From the NCBI RefSeq assembly GCF_010731695.1, contig NZ_AP022586.1, forward strand, positions 2,108,001-2,172,000: a stretch of 64,000 bases of DNA, in the 5' to 3' direction. Position 1 is the stretch's first letter, and each line of letters starts with the position of its first letter. This DNA comes from Mycolicibacterium litorale (GTDB lineage Bacteria; Actinomycetota; Actinomycetes; Mycobacteriales; Mycobacteriaceae). The translations under genes and the position numbers were made by a program. Below are positions 1 to 11,260 of the stretch, piece by piece. The notes below the pieces were generated by a model that was not told the origin of the DNA, searched no databases, and saw only the letters and a program-made list of their open reading frames with translations.

Positions 1-1503
1 ACCGCGTGGCACCGCCGAGCGGAACGACCGGCCTTCGCGGATCTCGTCCTTGATGCGTTCGAAGAACACCACGAACGAGTCCGCGGTGGTGCCGATACCG
101 ATGATCAGACCGGCGATACCCGCGAGGTCGAGCGTGTAATTGATGTATCTGCCCAGCAGCACCAGGATCGCGAACACCATGGCCCCGGAGGCCACCAGCG
201 ACAGGGCGATCAGCACGCCGAGCATGCGGTAGTAGAGCAGTGAGTACAGCAGCACCGCCGCGAGCCCCACCGCGCCGGCGATCAGACCGGCCTTGAGCGA
301 AGCCAGCCCCAGCGTCGCCGACACCGTCTCGGCCTCGGACGATTCGAACGACAGCGGCAGCGAGCCGTACTTCAGCACGTTCGCGAGCTCACGCGCCGAA
401 TCCGCGGTGAACCGACCGTTGATCTGGGTCCGCCCGCCCGGGATGGCCTCCTGGATCTCAGGGGCGCTGACCACGCGCGAATCCAGCGTGAACGCGGTCT
501 GCGTGCCGACGTTGGCGGCGGTGAAATCCGCCCAGATCTTCGCGGCGTCGTCCTTGAACTCCAGGTCGACGATGTACTCGCCGCGCTGGTTGTCCAGCCC
601 CGAGGATGCGTTCGCGATCTGCTCACCGTTGATGATCGACTTGTTCAGCAGATACACCGTCTGCCCGTCGGTCGAGCAGGTGATCAGCGGCAGGTTGGGG
701 TCGTCGTTGCCCGCGAGCACGTCGTCCTCACCGCAGCGGGTGGCCTGGAACTGCAGTGCCAGCAGCTGGATCGACGGGTCGGTGCTCTGCCGCAACTGCT
801 TCTCGTCGGCGATGCGCTGGGCCAGGTCGGCGCGCTCGTTCGGCACGGCCGGCGCCGGTGCGGGCGTCGGTGCGGGTGCGGCCGGACCGCCCGGCGCGGG
901 CGCCGGCGGGGCGGGTGCGGGGGTGGGCTCGGTCGGCGACGGCGCCGGCTGCTGCGGATAGGGCCGGGGCTGAGGCGCCGGCTGGGTGCCCGCAGGCGGT
1001 GCCGCGGGCGGCGGTGCCTGACCCGGCTGGGCAGGCTGCGGCACCAGATCGGGCACCGCGGGGGCCTGGCCGGGTTGAGCGGGCTGGCCGGGCTGTTGAC
1101 CGCCCTGCTGTGCGGCAGGCTGGGCCTGCATGGCGTGTACGACCGGGCGGATGTACAGCCGTGCGGTCTGCCCGAGGTTGCGCGCCTCGTTGGTGTCGTT
1201 ACCCGGCACCGTGATCACCAGGTTGTCGCCGTCGACGACCACTTCGGACCCGGACACACCGAGCCCGTCGACGCGCGCGCTGATGATCTGCTGGGCCTGC
1301 GCCAGCGATTCCCGGGTCGGCGGTGAGCCGTCCGGGGTACGCGCGGTCAGGGTGACGCGGGTGCCGCCCTGCAGGTCGATACCCAGCTTCGGGTCGGCCT
1401 TCTTGTCACCGGTCAGGAAGACCAGGAGGAAGGCGCCGACCAGAAGTACCAGGAAGAGCGACAGATAGCGGGCAGGATGTACCGGCGCCGAAGACGATGC
1501 CAC
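1..1503 (-). CDS. secD: Protein translocase subunit SecD (C-terminal end outside window)
   Basis: SecD is the large membrane subunit of SecDF, which uses the proton gradient to help proteins exit the SecYEG channel on the outer face of the plasma membrane. The GTG start at 1503 gives a short N-terminus, one membrane segment (about residues 12-31) and the conserved stretch [13 protein letters not shown]. The other membrane segments follow near the left edge, ending in the conserved [18 protein letters not shown] loop. 501 codons are visible; the family is about 570-600 residues, so only the last part and secF are missing. Between the two periplasmic subdomains (nt 840-1130) lies a Pro/Ala/Gln-rich linker, longer than in non-mycobacterial SecD. 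It lies 88 bp downstream of yajC and is probably co-transcribed with it. Confidence 0.95.
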   Translation of the reverse strand, partial: MASSSAPVHPARYLSLFLVLLVGAFLLVFLTGDKKADPKLGIDLQGGTRVTLTARTPDGSPPTRESLAQAQQIISARVDGLGVSGSEVVVDGDNLVITVPGNDTNEARNLGQTARLYIRPVVHAMQAQPAAQQGGQQPGQPAQPGQAPAVPDLVPQPAQPGQAPPPAAPPAGTQPAPQPRPYPQQPAPSPTEPTPAPAPPAPAPGGPAAPAPTPAPAPAVPNERADLAQRIADEKQLRQSTDPSIQLLALQFQATRCGEDDVLAGNDDPNLPLITCSTDGQTVYLLNKSIINGEQIANASSGLDNQRGEYIVDLEFKDDAAKIWADFTAANVGTQTAFTLDSRVVSAPEIQEAIPGGRTQINGRFTADSARELANVLKYGSLPLSFESSEAETVSATLGLASLKAGLIAGAVGLAAVLLYSLLYYRMLGVLIALSLVASGAMVFAILVLLGRYINYTLDLAGIAGLIIGIGTTADSFVVFFERIKDEIREGRSFRSAVPRG

Positions 1504-1591
1504 GTTGCTTGGGTCCCCTCGGAGTTCAGTTCGTCAGCACCGCAAAGGGTACGTGCGGCTGCTGAGGGTTTTGCTGTCAGTCCTCGTGTGG

Positions 1592-1957
1592 TCAGTCTCG
1601 CTTGGACCGGTCCGGGTCGGAAGTGGCATCGGCGACGGGGCTGTCGAAGATTTCGGTGGGCGCCTCGGTGGCGGACGAATCCTCGGCCTCGAGCTCGTCG
1701 GTCGCCTCGATGCGGTCCCGCACCGCGAGCTTCATCCAGGTGGTGACGACGCCGGGAGCGATCTCCAGATGGATGTCGTCGTCGGTGATGCCGGTGATGG
1801 TGCCCTCGAGGCCGGAGGTGGTGTGGATGCGGTCGCCGATCTGCAGCGAGTTGTGCAGGTCGATGGTGGCCTGCATGGCCTTCCGCTGGCGCCGCGACGC
1901 GAAGAACATGAACGCGCCGAGAATGATGAGCAGGGGTAGGAATACGACCAGATCCAT
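1592..1957 (-). CDS. yajC: Preprotein translocase accessory subunit YajC
   Basis: YajC is a small single-span partner of SecDF. The ATG at 1957 gives 121 residues (about 115 in M. tuberculosis): one N-terminal membrane segment (residues 3-20), a basic stop-transfer RRQRK, then the conserved cytoplasmic fold with GDRIHTTSGLEGTITGI, and an acidic Ser/Asp/Glu-rich tail. An open frame extends upstream to 2092, but the extension is Arg/Gly-rich, lies in the divergent promoter region and has no family similarity, so the internal ATG is preferred. It is the first gene of the yajC-secD(-secF) operon and is divergent from gabT. Confidence 0.93.
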   Translation of the reverse strand: MDLVVFLPLLIILGAFMFFASRRQRKAMQATIDLHNSLQIGDRIHTTSGLEGTITGITDDDIHLEIAPGVVTTWMKLAVRDRIEATDELEAEDSSATEAPTEIFDSPVADATSDPDRSKRD

Positions 1958-2257
1958 AAGAGCAGGCGTCTTTCGTCTCGATTGTTCGCGGTCACGGCGC
2001 CTCTGATCCCCCCGGAAACAGGCGCCTCGTAGTTGACCAGTGTGCCATTGTCCGCCGCTGGCCCAGGATGCCCCGGCCGCGGGCACGACCACGCGTGCCC
2101 GGCAACCGACGAAAATCGCAAAATTCGCGCGATATGGCTGCGTAATCCATAGGTTGTGGCGGTTACGACCGACGTATCCGGCCGCATACCGATGCTCTCC
2201 AGACTAGGCTCATGTCTGCCAGCAGCCCGCACCGCCCCATGTGACACAGGAGTAGAC

Positions 2258-3598
2258 GTGACCCCCCTCGAGCAGAGCCGCCACCTCGCCACCGCGATCC
2301 CCGGTCCGCGGTCGCAGCAGCTCATCGACCGCAAGGCGGCCGCGGTCTCGCGCGGCGTGGGCACCACGATGCCGGTGTACGCCGCGCGCGCCCAAGGCGG
2401 GATCGTCGAGGACGTCGACGGCAACCGGCTGATCGATCTGGGCTCGGGCATCGCGGTCACCACAATCGGCAACGCCGCACCCCGGGTGGTCGAGGCGGTC
2501 GGCGCGCAGACCGCGCAGTTCACCCACACCTGCTTCATGGTGACGCCGTACGAGGGCTACGTGGCCGTCGCCGAAGCCCTCAACCGGCTGACCCCGGGTG
2601 ACGGCGAGAAGCGCTCGGCACTGTTCAACTCCGGCTCGGAGGCGGTCGAGAACGCGATCAAGATCGCCCGGTCGTACACCCACAAATCCGCCGTGGTGTC
2701 GTTCGACCACGCCTACCACGGCCGCACCAACCTGACGATGGCTCTGACCGCCAAGGTGATGCCCTACAAGCACGGGTTCGGGCCATTCGCGCCGGAGATC
2801 TACCGGGCCCCGCTCTCTTACCCGTTCCGGGACGCCGAATTCGGCAAGGAGCTGGCGACCGACGGCGCGCTGGCGGCCCGCCGGGCCATCGACGTCATCG
2901 ACAAGCAGGTCGGCGCCGACAACCTGGCCGCGGTGATCATCGAGCCGATCCAGGGCGAGGGCGGATTCATCGTGCCCGCCGAGGGGTTCCTGCCGACGCT
3001 GCTCGAGTGGTGCCGCGCCAACGACGTCGTGTTCATCGCCGACGAGGTCCAGACCGGGTTCGCCCGTACCGGGCGCATGTTCGCCTGCGAGCACGAAGGG
3101 ATCGAGCCCGATCTCATCGTGACCGCCAAGGGCATCGCCGACGGCATGCCGTTGTCGGCGGTCACCGGGCGCGTCGAGATCATGGACTCCCCGCACGTGT
3201 CCGGCCTGGGCGGCACCTACGGCGGCAATCCGGTCGCCTGCGCGGCGGCGCTGGCGACCATCGAGACCATCGAGTCCGAGAACATGGTCGACCGCGCAGC
3301 GGCGATCGAACGGCTGATGAAGGACCGGCTCGGCCGCCTGCAGGCCGAGGACGACCGCATCGGTGACGTCCGCGGGCGCGGCGCGATGATCGCGGTGGAA
3401 CTGGTCGAACCCGGCACCACCGAACCCGATGCCGCGCTGGCCAAGGCGCTGGCGGCCGGCGCCCATGCCGCCGGCGTGATCGTGCTGACGTGCGGTACGT
3501 ACGGCAACGTGCTGCGCTTCCTGCCCCCACTCGCCATCAGCGACGAGTTACTCGTCGAAGGCCTCGACGTGCTGGCACTGCTGCTGGCGGACCTGTAA
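2258..3598 (+). CDS. gabT: 4-aminobutyrate aminotransferase
   Basis: This PLP-dependent class III aminotransferase moves the amino group of GABA to 2-oxoglutarate, giving succinate semialdehyde and glutamate. The GTG at 2258 follows an AGGAG ribosome site and gives 446 residues (449 in M. tuberculosis GabT); the open frame upstream to 2156 is probably not translated. Visible are the [15 protein letters not shown] cofactor-phosphate region, Asp262 in FIADEVQTG contacting the pyridine nitrogen, and the Schiff-base Lys291 in [11 protein letters not shown]. It is followed after 16 bp by an aminobutyraldehyde-type dehydrogenase, so the pair would take 4-aminobutyraldehyde through GABA to succinate semialdehyde. 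No succinate semialdehyde dehydrogenase is next to it. Confidence 0.94.
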   Translation: MTPLEQSRHLATAIPGPRSQQLIDRKAAAVSRGVGTTMPVYAARAQGGIVEDVDGNRLIDLGSGIAVTTIGNAAPRVVEAVGAQTAQFTHTCFMVTPYEGYVAVAEALNRLTPGDGEKRSALFNSGSEAVENAIKIARSYTHKSAVVSFDHAYHGRTNLTMALTAKVMPYKHGFGPFAPEIYRAPLSYPFRDAEFGKELATDGALAARRAIDVIDKQVGADNLAAVIIEPIQGEGGFIVPAEGFLPTLLEWCRANDVVFIADEVQTGFARTGRMFACEHEGIEPDLIVTAKGIADGMPLSAVTGRVEIMDSPHVSGLGGTYGGNPVACAAALATIETIESENMVDRAAAIERLMKDRLGRLQAEDDRIGDVRGRGAMIAVELVEPGTTEPDAALAKALAAGAHAAGVIVLTCGTYGNVLRFLPPLAISDELLVEGLDVLALLLADL

Positions 3599-3614
3599 AG
3601 ACAAGGAGCACTGC

Positions 3615-5048
3615 ATGACAACGGTCAAGAACTTCATCGACGGTGAGCTGGTCGATTCGGTGGGCGGGGCGACCATGCCGCTGGTCGATCCCAGTACCGG
3701 TGAGCAGTACGGCACCGCGCCGGTGTCCAACGAAGCGGACATCGACAACGCCTATGCCGCCGCGTCGAAGGCGTTCAAGGACTGGAAGCGGACGACGCCC
3801 GCGCAGCGGCAGAAGGCACTGCTCGACTTCGCCGACGAGGTGGAGAAGGCCGCCGACGACCTGGTCGCGGCCGAGGGCCGCAACACCGGCAAGCCCAACC
3901 ACGTGACCATGGCCGAGGAGATCCCGCCCATGGTCGACCAGATCCGGTTCTTCGCCGGGGCGGCGCGCGTGCTGGAGGGCAAGTCCGCCGGGGAGTACAT
4001 GGAGAACCACACCTCGTGGATCCGCCGCGAACCGGTCGGCGTCATCGGCCAGGTGGCGCCGTGGAACTACCCGATGATGATGGCGATCTGGAAGATCTGT
4101 CCCGCCATCGCCGCGGGCAACACCGTCGTGATCAAACCCAGTGACACCACCCCGGTCACCACGGTGATGCTGGCCGAACTGGCGGCCAAGCACCTGCCGC
4201 CCGGTGTGCTCAACGTGGTGACCGGCGACCGGGTCACCGGCGCCAACCTGGTCGCCCATCCGACGCCCGAGATGGTCGCGATCACCGGGTCGGTGGCGGC
4301 GGGCCGGGCGGTCGCGGTCAGCGCGGGCGGCCACCTCAAGCGCACCCACCTCGAACTCGGCGGCAAGGCGCCGGTGATCGTGTTCGACGACGCCGACATC
4401 GCCGCGGCCGCCGAGGGGATCGCCACGGCCGGTTACTTCAACGCCGGCCAGGACTGCACGGCGGCCACCCGCGTGCTCGCCCCGGCGCGGATCGCCTCGG
4501 ACCTCACCGATGCGCTGGCCGAGCAGGCCAAGGCCGCGACGACCACGTTCGGCAGACCGGCCGACGACGAGGACGCCTGGGTGCCGCCGGTGAACAACGT
4601 CAACCAGCTCGACCGGGTGCTGGGCTTCTTCGAGGACGTACCGTCACACGCCACGGTCGCCGCCGGCGGAAATCGCCAGGGCGACAAGGGTTTTTACGTC
4701 GAACCGACAGTGGTGGGCGGCCTGCTGCAGGACGACCGCATGATCCAGCAGGAGATCTTCGGGCCGGTGATCACGGTGCAGAGCTTCTCCGACGAGCAGG
4801 AGGCGATCTCCTGGGCCAACGGCGTCGAGTACGGGCTGGCGTCGTCGGTGTGGACGAGGGACGTCTCGCGTGCGCTACGGGTGTCGGCCGCGCTGGACTT
4901 CGGCTGCGTGTGGATCAACACCCACATCCCGCTGGTCGCCGAGATGCCGCACGGCGGATTCAAGTCCTCCGGCCACGGCAAGGACCTGTCGATGTACGGG
5001 CTCGAGGACTACACCCGCATCAAGCACGTGATGGCCTACACCGGCTAG
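3615..5048 (+). CDS. NAD-dependent aldehyde dehydrogenase, probable gamma-aminobutyraldehyde dehydrogenase
   Basis: A full-length (477 residues) aldehyde dehydrogenase. Catalytic Cys281 lies in [11 protein letters not shown], and the general-base Glu247 in LELGGKAP. The nucleotide-binding region includes [14 protein letters not shown] and [11 protein letters not shown]. The GQDC form of the active-site motif, and [19 protein letters not shown] near the C-terminus, are typical of gamma-aminobutyraldehyde and related omega-amino aldehyde dehydrogenases (PatD/YdcW group). A ribosome site (AAGGAG) precedes the ATG, and gabT ends 16 bp upstream. The likely product is therefore GABA, passed to GabT. 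Betaine aldehyde dehydrogenase is the main alternative; the context favours the polyamine role. Confidence 0.88.
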   Translation: MTTVKNFIDGELVDSVGGATMPLVDPSTGEQYGTAPVSNEADIDNAYAAASKAFKDWKRTTPAQRQKALLDFADEVEKAADDLVAAEGRNTGKPNHVTMAEEIPPMVDQIRFFAGAARVLEGKSAGEYMENHTSWIRREPVGVIGQVAPWNYPMMMAIWKICPAIAAGNTVVIKPSDTTPVTTVMLAELAAKHLPPGVLNVVTGDRVTGANLVAHPTPEMVAITGSVAAGRAVAVSAGGHLKRTHLELGGKAPVIVFDDADIAAAAEGIATAGYFNAGQDCTAATRVLAPARIASDLTDALAEQAKAATTTFGRPADDEDAWVPPVNNVNQLDRVLGFFEDVPSHATVAAGGNRQGDKGFYVEPTVVGGLLQDDRMIQQEIFGPVITVQSFSDEQEAISWANGVEYGLASSVWTRDVSRALRVSAALDFGCVWINTHIPLVAEMPHGGFKSSGHGKDLSMYGLEDYTRIKHVMAYTG

Positions 5049-5069
5049 CGAGGCCCGGCACCGCAGAAA

Positions 5070-5107
5070 TCCCGGTCGTCACCCCTCGGGTCTCCCGACG
5101 ACCGGGA
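5070..5107. terminator. Bidirectional hairpin terminator between convergent genes
   Basis: Perfect 11-bp inverted repeat, TCCCGGTCGTC at 5070-5080 and GACGACCGGGA at 5097-5107, with a 16-nt loop. It sits in the 75-bp gap between the aldehyde dehydrogenase stop and the stop of the convergent membrane-protein gene. There is no T-tract, as is usual in mycobacteria. Confidence 0.7.
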
Positions 5108-5123
5108 CTTCTCGCGGACCGCG

Positions 5124-5822
5124 TCAGCGGTGGGCCAGTGTGCGGTTCGGACCGTCGCGGTGGAACAGGCCGCGCAGACCCCGACGGCGCTTGACCGGCT
5201 GCTGCGGGGTGATGACCTCGGTCGGTGCGTTGGTCATCGGGGCGCCGACCGGCTGCTCGCCGGTGTGCGTCACCGGGGCGGCGACCGGCTCCTGCACCTG
5301 CTCCTGAGTGGTCAGCGGCCGCTGCGCGTACTCGACGTCGCGGACGCTGCGGACCGACAACCGGCCCAGCGCGAGCGCGCCGAGGAACACCATCAGGGCA
5401 CCGAGCCCGTAGAAGTAGGTGAGCTCCAGCCACACCCGCTTGGTGTCGGTGCCCGCGACCGGCGCACCGGCGTTGCCGAGCCCGAGCGGACCGGCCAGCG
5501 CCCGGCCGACGACGAACCAGGCGCCCGCGGCGACGGCCAGCCAGCCGCCGAGCATGGCGGTGGCGCGGTTACGAGAGGTCAACATCAGCAGACCACCGAT
5601 GACGGCCACCGCGCCGGGCAGCACCTCCAGCCAGCCTCTGGCGTTCGTCCACGTCCAGGGTTGGTCCGGGGTGAACGCGAAGTCGAAGTACGGCCCGAGG
5701 AACGGAATGAGCGCACCCCACAGGCCGAGCAGAATGAGCAGGAACCCACTGGCCGCACCGCGGCTGCGGGGTATCCGCATACGGCCGCCGCGCGGACGGT
5801 CCGGACGCTCGGATCCGATCAT
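5124..5822 (-). CDS. Conserved four-span membrane protein of unknown function
   Basis: Not assigned to a named family. The ATG at 5822 is preceded by a strong GAGGAGG ribosome site, which selects it over the open frame up to 5894; the product is 232 residues. After a basic N-terminus there are four hydrophobic segments (about residues 28-50, 70-87, 95-117 and 137-160) and then a hydrophilic, Gln/Pro/Thr-rich cytoplasmic-looking tail of about 70 residues ending in a basic cluster (VKRRRGLRGLF). The first loop is aromatic-rich (FDFAFTPDQPWTWTNARGW). It is divergent from car across a 187-bp promoter region. Confidence 0.75.
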   Translation of the reverse strand: MIGSERPDRPRGGRMRIPRSRGAASGFLLILLGLWGALIPFLGPYFDFAFTPDQPWTWTNARGWLEVLPGAVAVIGGLLMLTSRNRATAMLGGWLAVAAGAWFVVGRALAGPLGLGNAGAPVAGTDTKRVWLELTYFYGLGALMVFLGALALGRLSVRSVRDVEYAQRPLTTQEQVQEPVAAPVTHTGEQPVGAPMTNAPTEVITPQQPVKRRRGLRGLFHRDGPNRTLAHR

Positions 5823-5900
5823 GTTGCCTCCTCTGTCGTGGGCATCGGGTACCCGACAGCGGGCCTGTGTAACCCGGAGCCGGGCACGCTTCACAGGAAA

Positions 5901-5944
5901 CTGACAGTGTGGTGCCAGCCAGGAATAATGTTAGTTTTACTAAC
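5901..5944 (+). promoter_or_regulatory. Candidate car promoter with overlapping palindromic operator
   Basis: A possible -35 (CTGACA, 5901-5906) and -10 (TAATGT, 5926-5931) are followed directly by a perfect inverted repeat, GTTAGT (5930-5935), TTT, ACTAAC (5939-5944). The palindrome overlaps the downstream edge of the -10, a position suited to a repressor. The region is AT-rich compared with its surroundings. car starts 65 bp downstream. The promoter hexamers are weak matches with a 19-bp spacer; the palindrome is seen directly. Confidence 0.5.
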
Positions 5945-6009
5945 GTAGTTTTAGGTGAGCGCAGCGTGGCGCCGCCGATATTCCTGATCGACAGTCGTGA
6001 GGATTCGTC

Positions 6010-9000
6010 ATGTCCACCCAAACCCGTGAAGCGCGCCTCCAGCAGCGCATCGCGCAGCTGTACGCCACCGATCCACAGTTCGCGGCCGCTGCGCCCGACC
6101 CGGAGGTCAGCCGCGCCGTCGACCGGGATGGCGCGCACTTGACCGACGTCATCTCAGCCCTCATGACCGGATACGCCGACCGGCCGGCGCTTGGTCAGCG
6201 CGCCGTCGAGTTCGTCACCGATCCCCAGACCGGGCGCACCACGACCCGACTGCTCCCCCGCTTCGACACGCTCACCTACGGGGAACTGCACCAGCGCGCG
6301 CAGGCGCTCACGAACGCCTGGCGCGGCGATCCGGTACAGCCGGGCGACCGCGTCGCCGTCCTGGGCTTCACCAGTGTCGACTACACGACCATCGACCTCG
6401 CCCTGATCGGGCTCGGCGCGGTGGCGGTGCCGTTGCAGACCAGCGCCGCCGTCGACTCACTGCGCCCGATCGTGGCCGAGACCGAGCCCACGCTGATCGC
6501 GACCAGCGTCGACTACGTCGGCGACGCCGTCGAACTCGCGCTCACCGGTCACCGGCCGGCCCGCGTGGTGGTGTTCGACTACCGCGAGCAGGTCGACGAT
6601 CACCGCGAGGCCCTGCAGTCGGCCACCGCCCGGCTGGCCGGCGTCGCCGCGGTCGAGACACTCGACGACTCGCTGCGACGTGGTGCGGCTCTGCCCGCCG
6701 CCGCACCGCACGTCTTCGCGGAGGCCGATCCACTGCGGCTGCTGATCTACACCTCCGGCAGCACCGGCGCGCCGAAGGGTGCGATGTATCCCGAGAGCAA
6801 GGTCGCCGACATGTGGCGGATCTCCGCCAGGGCCGCCTGGGACAACAATCATGCCGCGCTGCCGTCGATCAGCCTCAGCTTCATGCCGATGAGCCACGTC
6901 ATGGGTCGCGGCCTGCTGTGCGGATCGCTCGGCGCCGGCGGCACCGTCTACTTCGCCGCCCGCAGCGACCTGTCCACCCTGCTCGACGACCTGCGCCTGG
7001 TGCGGCCCACCCAGCTCGGTTTCGTCCCCCGCATCTGGGACATGCTGTTCCAGGAGTTCGCCAGCGAGGTCGACCGGCGCCTGGCCGAGGCCGGGGACCA
7101 CGCGGCCCGTCGTGACGACGTCGAGGCCGCCGTGCTCGCCGAACAGCGTGAACAGCTGCTCGGCGGGCGGTTCGTCTCCGCCATCACCGGCTCGGCGCCG
7201 ATCTCGCCGGAGATGAAGACGTGGGTGGAGAACCTTCTCGACATGCATCTGATCGAGGGTTACGGCTCGACCGAGGCCGGTTCGGTGTTCGTCGACGGCC
7301 ACATCCAGCGTCCGCCGGTGCTCGACTACAAACTCGTCGACGTGCCCGATCTGGGCTACTTCAGCACCGACCGGCCGTACCCGCGCGGGGAGCTGCTGGT
7401 CCGTTCCACCGCGCTGTTCCCCGGTTACTACAAACGTCCCGACGTGACCGCCGAGGTGTTCGACGAGGACGGCTTCTACCGCACCGGCGACATCGTCGCC
7501 GAGATCGGCCCCGACCAGGTCGAGTACCTCGACCGCCGCAACAATGTGCTCAAACTCGCCCAGGGTGAATTCGTCACCGTCTCCAAGCTCGAAGCCGTGT
7601 TCGCCGGCAGCCCGCTGGTGCGCCAGATCTACGTGTACGGCAACAGCGCCCGCTCGTACCTACTGGCCGTCGTGGTGCCCACCGAAGAGGCGATCGCCGA
7701 GCACGACGCCGCATCGCTCAAGACCGCGATCAGCGCCTCGCTGCAGAACGCCGCGAAGACCGCGGGACTGCAGTCCTACGAACTGCCCCGCGATTTCATC
7801 GTCGAGACCGAGCCGTTCACGCTGGAAAACGGGCTGCTGACGGGCATCCGCAAGCTGGCCCGCCCGAAGCTCAAGGAACGGTACGGCGAACGGCTCGAAC
7901 GGCTCTACGTCGAACTCGCCGAGGGCCAGGCCGACGAACTGCGCAACCTGCGGCAGACCGGCGCCACGCGACCGGTCGCCGAGACGGTCGCCCGCGCCGC
8001 CGCGGCGCTGCTGGGCGCCACCGCCGCCGACGTTCGGCCGGACTCGCACTTCACCGACCTCGGCGGAGACTCGCTGTCGGCGTTGACATTCGGCAACCTG
8101 CTTCACGAGATCTTCGGTGTGGACGTGCCGGTCGGGGTGATCGTGAGCCCGGCGTCGGACCTGGCGTCGATCGCGGCGTACGTGGAAACCGAACGGGCGT
8201 CGACCGGTAAGCGGCCGACGTACGCGTCGGTGCACGGCAGGGACGCCACTGAGGTGCACGCGCGCGATCTGACGCTCGACAAGTTCATCGACGCCGAGAC
8301 ACTTTCCGCGGCAACGCAACTGCAGCCTCCGGCCACCGAGGTGCGCACCGTGCTGCTGACCGGCGCCACGGGATTCCTCGGCCGCTATCTCGCGCTGGAG
8401 TGGCTGGAGCGGATGGCACTGGTCGACGGCAAGGTGATCTGCCTGGTGCGCGCCAAGGACGACGCGGCCGCCCGCACACGCCTCGACGACACCTTCGACA
8501 GCGGGGACCCGAAGCTGCTGGCGCACTACCGGCAGCTGGCCGCCGAGCACCTCGAAGTGCTCGCCGGCGACAAGGGAGAGGCCGATCTCGGTCTGCCGCA
8601 ACAGGTGTGGCAGCGACTCGCCGACACCGTCGACCTCATCGTCGACCCGGCCGCCCTGGTCAACCACGTGCTGCCCTACAGCCAGCTGTTCGGCCCCAAC
8701 GCCGTGGGCACCGCCGAGCTGATCCGACTCGCGCTCACCACCCGCGTCAAACCGTTCACCTACGTGTCGACCATCGGTGTCGGCGCCGGCATCGAACCGG
8801 GCCGCTTCACCGAGGAGGACGACATCCGGGTGATCAGCCCGACGCGCGTGGTCGACGACAGCTACGCCAACGGCTACGGCAACAGCAAGTGGGCGGGTGA
8901 GGTGCTGCTGCGCGAGGCGCACGACCTGTGCGGACTCCCCGTGGCGGTGTTCCGCTGCGACATGATCCTCGCCGACACCACCTATGCCGGCCAGCTCAAC

Positions 9001-9546
9001 CTGCCGGACATGTTCACCCGCATGATCCTGAGCCTGGCGGCCACCGGCATCGCGCCGAAGTCGTTCTACGAACTCGACGCCGGCGGCAACCGGCCGCGGG
9101 CCCACTACGACGGATTACCCGTGGAGTTCGTCGCCGAGGCGATCTCGGCGCTGGGCGCGCAGGCGGTCAACGAGTCCGGAGCGGGCTTTGCGACCTACCA
9201 CGTGATGAACCCCTACGACGACGGCATCGGCCTCGACGAATTCGTCGACTGGCTCGTCGCCGCGGGCTACCGCATCGACCGCATCGACGACTACGCGGCC
9301 TGGCTGCAACGGTTCGAGACCGCCCTGCGGGCTCTGCCCGAGCGGACCCGGCAGTACTCGCTGCTCCCGCTGCTGCACAACTATCAGCACCCCGCGTATC
9401 CGCTCAACGGGGCGATGGCGCCGACCGACGTCTTCCGCGCCGCGGTACAGGAGGCGAAGATCGGCCCGGACAAGGACATCCCACACGTGACGCCGGCGGT
9501 GATCGTCAAGTACGCCACCGATCTGCAGCTGCTCGGCCTGCTCTGA
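6010..9546 (+). CDS. car: Carboxylic acid reductase (FadD9 type)
   Basis: This multidomain enzyme reduces carboxylic acids to aldehydes using ATP and NADPH. It has 1178 residues, like other mycobacterial CARs (about 1170). Domains in order: an adenylation domain with ATP motif [10 protein letters not shown] (from residue 248) and [10 protein letters not shown]; a carrier domain with [10 protein letters not shown], where Ser688 should carry phosphopantetheine; and a short-chain-reductase domain with TGATGFLGR (from residue 784) and the Tyr956-x3-Lys960 pair in YGNSK. All key residues are present. It needs a phosphopantetheinyl transferase encoded elsewhere. Its place between gabT and ruvB matches fadD9 (Rv2590). 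The natural substrate is not evident; the family accepts fatty and aromatic acids. Confidence 0.95.
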   Translation: MSTQTREARLQQRIAQLYATDPQFAAAAPDPEVSRAVDRDGAHLTDVISALMTGYADRPALGQRAVEFVTDPQTGRTTTRLLPRFDTLTYGELHQRAQALTNAWRGDPVQPGDRVAVLGFTSVDYTTIDLALIGLGAVAVPLQTSAAVDSLRPIVAETEPTLIATSVDYVGDAVELALTGHRPARVVVFDYREQVDDHREALQSATARLAGVAAVETLDDSLRRGAALPAAAPHVFAEADPLRLLIYTSGSTGAPKGAMYPESKVADMWRISARAAWDNNHAALPSISLSFMPMSHVMGRGLLCGSLGAGGTVYFAARSDLSTLLDDLRLVRPTQLGFVPRIWDMLFQEFASEVDRRLAEAGDHAARRDDVEAAVLAEQREQLLGGRFVSAITGSAPISPEMKTWVENLLDMHLIEGYGSTEAGSVFVDGHIQRPPVLDYKLVDVPDLGYFSTDRPYPRGELLVRSTALFPGYYKRPDVTAEVFDEDGFYRTGDIVAEIGPDQVEYLDRRNNVLKLAQGEFVTVSKLEAVFAGSPLVRQIYVYGNSARSYLLAVVVPTEEAIAEHDAASLKTAISASLQNAAKTAGLQSYELPRDFIVETEPFTLENGLLTGIRKLARPKLKERYGERLERLYVELAEGQADELRNLRQTGATRPVAETVARAAAALLGATAADVRPDSHFTDLGGDSLSALTFGNLLHEIFGVDVPVGVIVSPASDLASIAAYVETERASTGKRPTYASVHGRDATEVHARDLTLDKFIDAETLSAATQLQPPATEVRTVLLTGATGFLGRYLALEWLERMALVDGKVICLVRAKDDAAARTRLDDTFDSGDPKLLAHYRQLAAEHLEVLAGDKGEADLGLPQQVWQRLADTVDLIVDPAALVNHVLPYSQLFGPNAVGTAELIRLALTTRVKPFTYVSTIGVGAGIEPGRFTEEDDIRVISPTRVVDDSYANGYGNSKWAGEVLLREAHDLCGLPVAVFRCDMILADTTYAGQLNLPDMFTRMILSLAATGIAPKSFYELDAGGNRPRAHYDGLPVEFVAEAISALGAQAVNESGAGFATYHVMNPYDDGIGLDEFVDWLVAAGYRIDRIDDYAAWLQRFETALRALPERTRQYSLLPLLHNYQHPAYPLNGAMAPTDVFRAAVQEAKIGPDKDIPHVTPAVIVKYATDLQLLGLL

Positions 9547-9558
9547 CGGGGGGCCGGC

Positions 9559-10632
9559 TCACTCGAACAGCCCGGCCTGACCCAGCCCGGCAACGCCGCT
9601 GGGCGGGGTCAGGCCGAGGTGTGTCCAGGCCTGTGCGGTGGCGACCCGGCCGCGCGGTGTGCGGGCGATCATCCCGGCCCGTACCAGGAACGGTTCACAC
9701 ACCTCCTCCACGGTGGTGGCTTCCTCCCCCACCGCGACCGCGAGCGTCGAGACGCCGACCGGTCCGCCGCCGAAGCTGCGGGTCAACGCCGAGAGCACCG
9801 CGCGGTCGAGCCGGTCCAGACCCAGTTCGTCCACGTCGTAGACCGCCAATGCCGCTTTGGCGATGTCGCGGGTGATGACGCCGTCGGCGCGCACCTCGGC
9901 GTAGTCGCGCACCCGGCGCAGCAGCCGGTTGGCGATCCGCGGCGTGCCGCGCGACCGGCGGGCGATCTCCGCGCCGGCCTCGGTGCCCAGGTGGATCCCG
10001 AGGATGCCCGCCGAACGGGCCAGCACCCGTTCGAGTTCGGCCGGTTCGTAGAAGTCCATGTGGGCGGTGAAACCGAACCGGTCGCGCAGCGGACCCGTCA
10101 GCGCACCCGAGCGCGTGGTGGCACCCACCAGCGTGAACGGCGCCACCTCCAGCGGAATCGACGTCGCTCCAGGGCCTTTGCCGACGACGACGTCGACCCG
10201 GAAGTCCTCCATCGCCAGATACAGCATCTCCTCGGCCGGCCGCGCGATGCGATGGATCTCGTCGATGAACAGCACGTCGCCCTCGACGAGATTCGACAGC
10301 ATCGCCGCCAGGTCCCCGGCGCGTTCGAGCGCCGGACCCGACGTCACCCGCAGCGAGGACGACAGCTCGGCGGCGATGATCATCGCCAGCGACGTCTTCC
10401 CCAGCCCGGGCGGCCCGGACAGCAGGATGTGGTCGGGCGTACCGCCGCGGTTCTTGGCGCCCTCGAGCACGAGTTGCAACTGCTCGCGCACCCGCGGCTG
10501 GCCGATGAACTCGCCCAGCGACCGGGGGCGCAGGCTGGCGTCGATGTCCCCCTCGCCGACGGTCAGCGCGGGTGAGACGTCGCGGTCGTCGGGTTCGGCG
10601 GCGTCCTCGGCGGACTCGTCGAAACGGCCCAT
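9559..10632 (-). CDS. ruvB: Holliday junction branch-migration ATPase RuvB
   Basis: Hexameric AAA+ motor that drives branch migration with RuvA at Holliday junctions. 357 residues: Walker A GPPGLGKT at residues 73-80, Walker B in [11 protein letters not shown], sensor motif GATTRSG, arginine finger in GPLRDRF, and a C-terminal winged helix ([16 protein letters not shown]). It is slightly longer at the N-terminus than the M. tuberculosis protein; a start a few codons downstream is possible. Last gene of ruvC-ruvA-ruvB, 37 bp after ruvA, and convergent with car (12-bp gap). Confidence 0.97.
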   Translation of the reverse strand: MGRFDESAEDAAEPDDRDVSPALTVGEGDIDASLRPRSLGEFIGQPRVREQLQLVLEGAKNRGGTPDHILLSGPPGLGKTSLAMIIAAELSSSLRVTSGPALERAGDLAAMLSNLVEGDVLFIDEIHRIARPAEEMLYLAMEDFRVDVVVGKGPGATSIPLEVAPFTLVGATTRSGALTGPLRDRFGFTAHMDFYEPAELERVLARSAGILGIHLGTEAGAEIARRSRGTPRIANRLLRRVRDYAEVRADGVITRDIAKAALAVYDVDELGLDRLDRAVLSALTRSFGGGPVGVSTLAVAVGEEATTVEEVCEPFLVRAGMIARTPRGRVATAQAWTHLGLTPPSGVAGLGQAGLFE

Positions 10633-10669
10633 GTCAGGTCTGCTCTTCGCCCAAGCGGCTCATCACCGG

Positions 10670-11260
10670 CTACTTCTTCCCCAGCATCGACAGCGCCGCC
10701 CGCAACGCGCTTGACGTCGTGGCGTCCGGATCCGCGGCCAGCACCTTGTCACACGCCTCCTCAGCCTGTTTCGCCGGAAAGCCCAGTCCGACAAGGGCTT
10801 CCACGACGGGACCGCGGACGGCGTGGCCACTGACGGCGGTCGCGCCCGCGCCCGCGGTCACCGGGCCGATCTTGTCACGCAGTTCGAGCACCATGCGCTC
10901 GGCGCCGCGCTTGCCGATGCCGGGCACTCTGGTCAGCGCGGTGACGTCACCGTCGGCGAGCGCCTGACGCAGGGTGGGCGCGTCGTAGACCGCGAGCGTC
11001 GCCAGCGCGATCTTCGGCCCAACCCCGGACACCCCGAGCAGCGTGCCGAACAGGTCGCGGGCGTCGGCGTCGGCGAATCCGTACAGCGTCATCGAGTCCT
11101 CGCGCACGATCATCGCGGTGACGAGCCGGGACTCGTCCCCGCGGCGCAGGGTGGCCAGCGTCGAGGGCGTCGCCATCACCTTGTATCCGACACCGGCCGC
11201 TTCGATCACGGCGTGGTCGAGGGCGATGTCGATCACCTCACCGCGCACCGAGGCGATCAC
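10670..11260 (-). CDS. ruvA: Holliday junction DNA-binding protein RuvA
   Basis: RuvA binds the four-way junction as a tetramer and loads RuvB. The GTG at 11260 overlaps the ruvC stop (GTGA) and gives 196 residues, as in M. tuberculosis. It begins [19 protein letters not shown] (OB fold), followed by two helix-hairpin-helix motifs ([14 protein letters not shown] and [15 protein letters not shown]) and the C-terminal RuvB-binding domain ([18 protein letters not shown]). The much longer open frame that continues upstream is ruvC read in another frame. Confidence 0.96.
   Translation of the reverse strand: MIASVRGEVIDIALDHAVIEAAGVGYKVMATPSTLATLRRGDESRLVTAMIVREDSMTLYGFADADARDLFGTLLGVSGVGPKIALATLAVYDAPTLRQALADGDVTALTRVPGIGKRGAERMVLELRDKIGPVTAGAGATAVSGHAVRGPVVEALVGLGFPAKQAEEACDKVLAADPDATTSSALRAALSMLGKK

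Noticed and set aside
7660..9105. 481-codon open frame opposite car
   Set aside because: Antisense shadow with high Arg/Gly/Val composition and no motif; car is complete on the plus strand.
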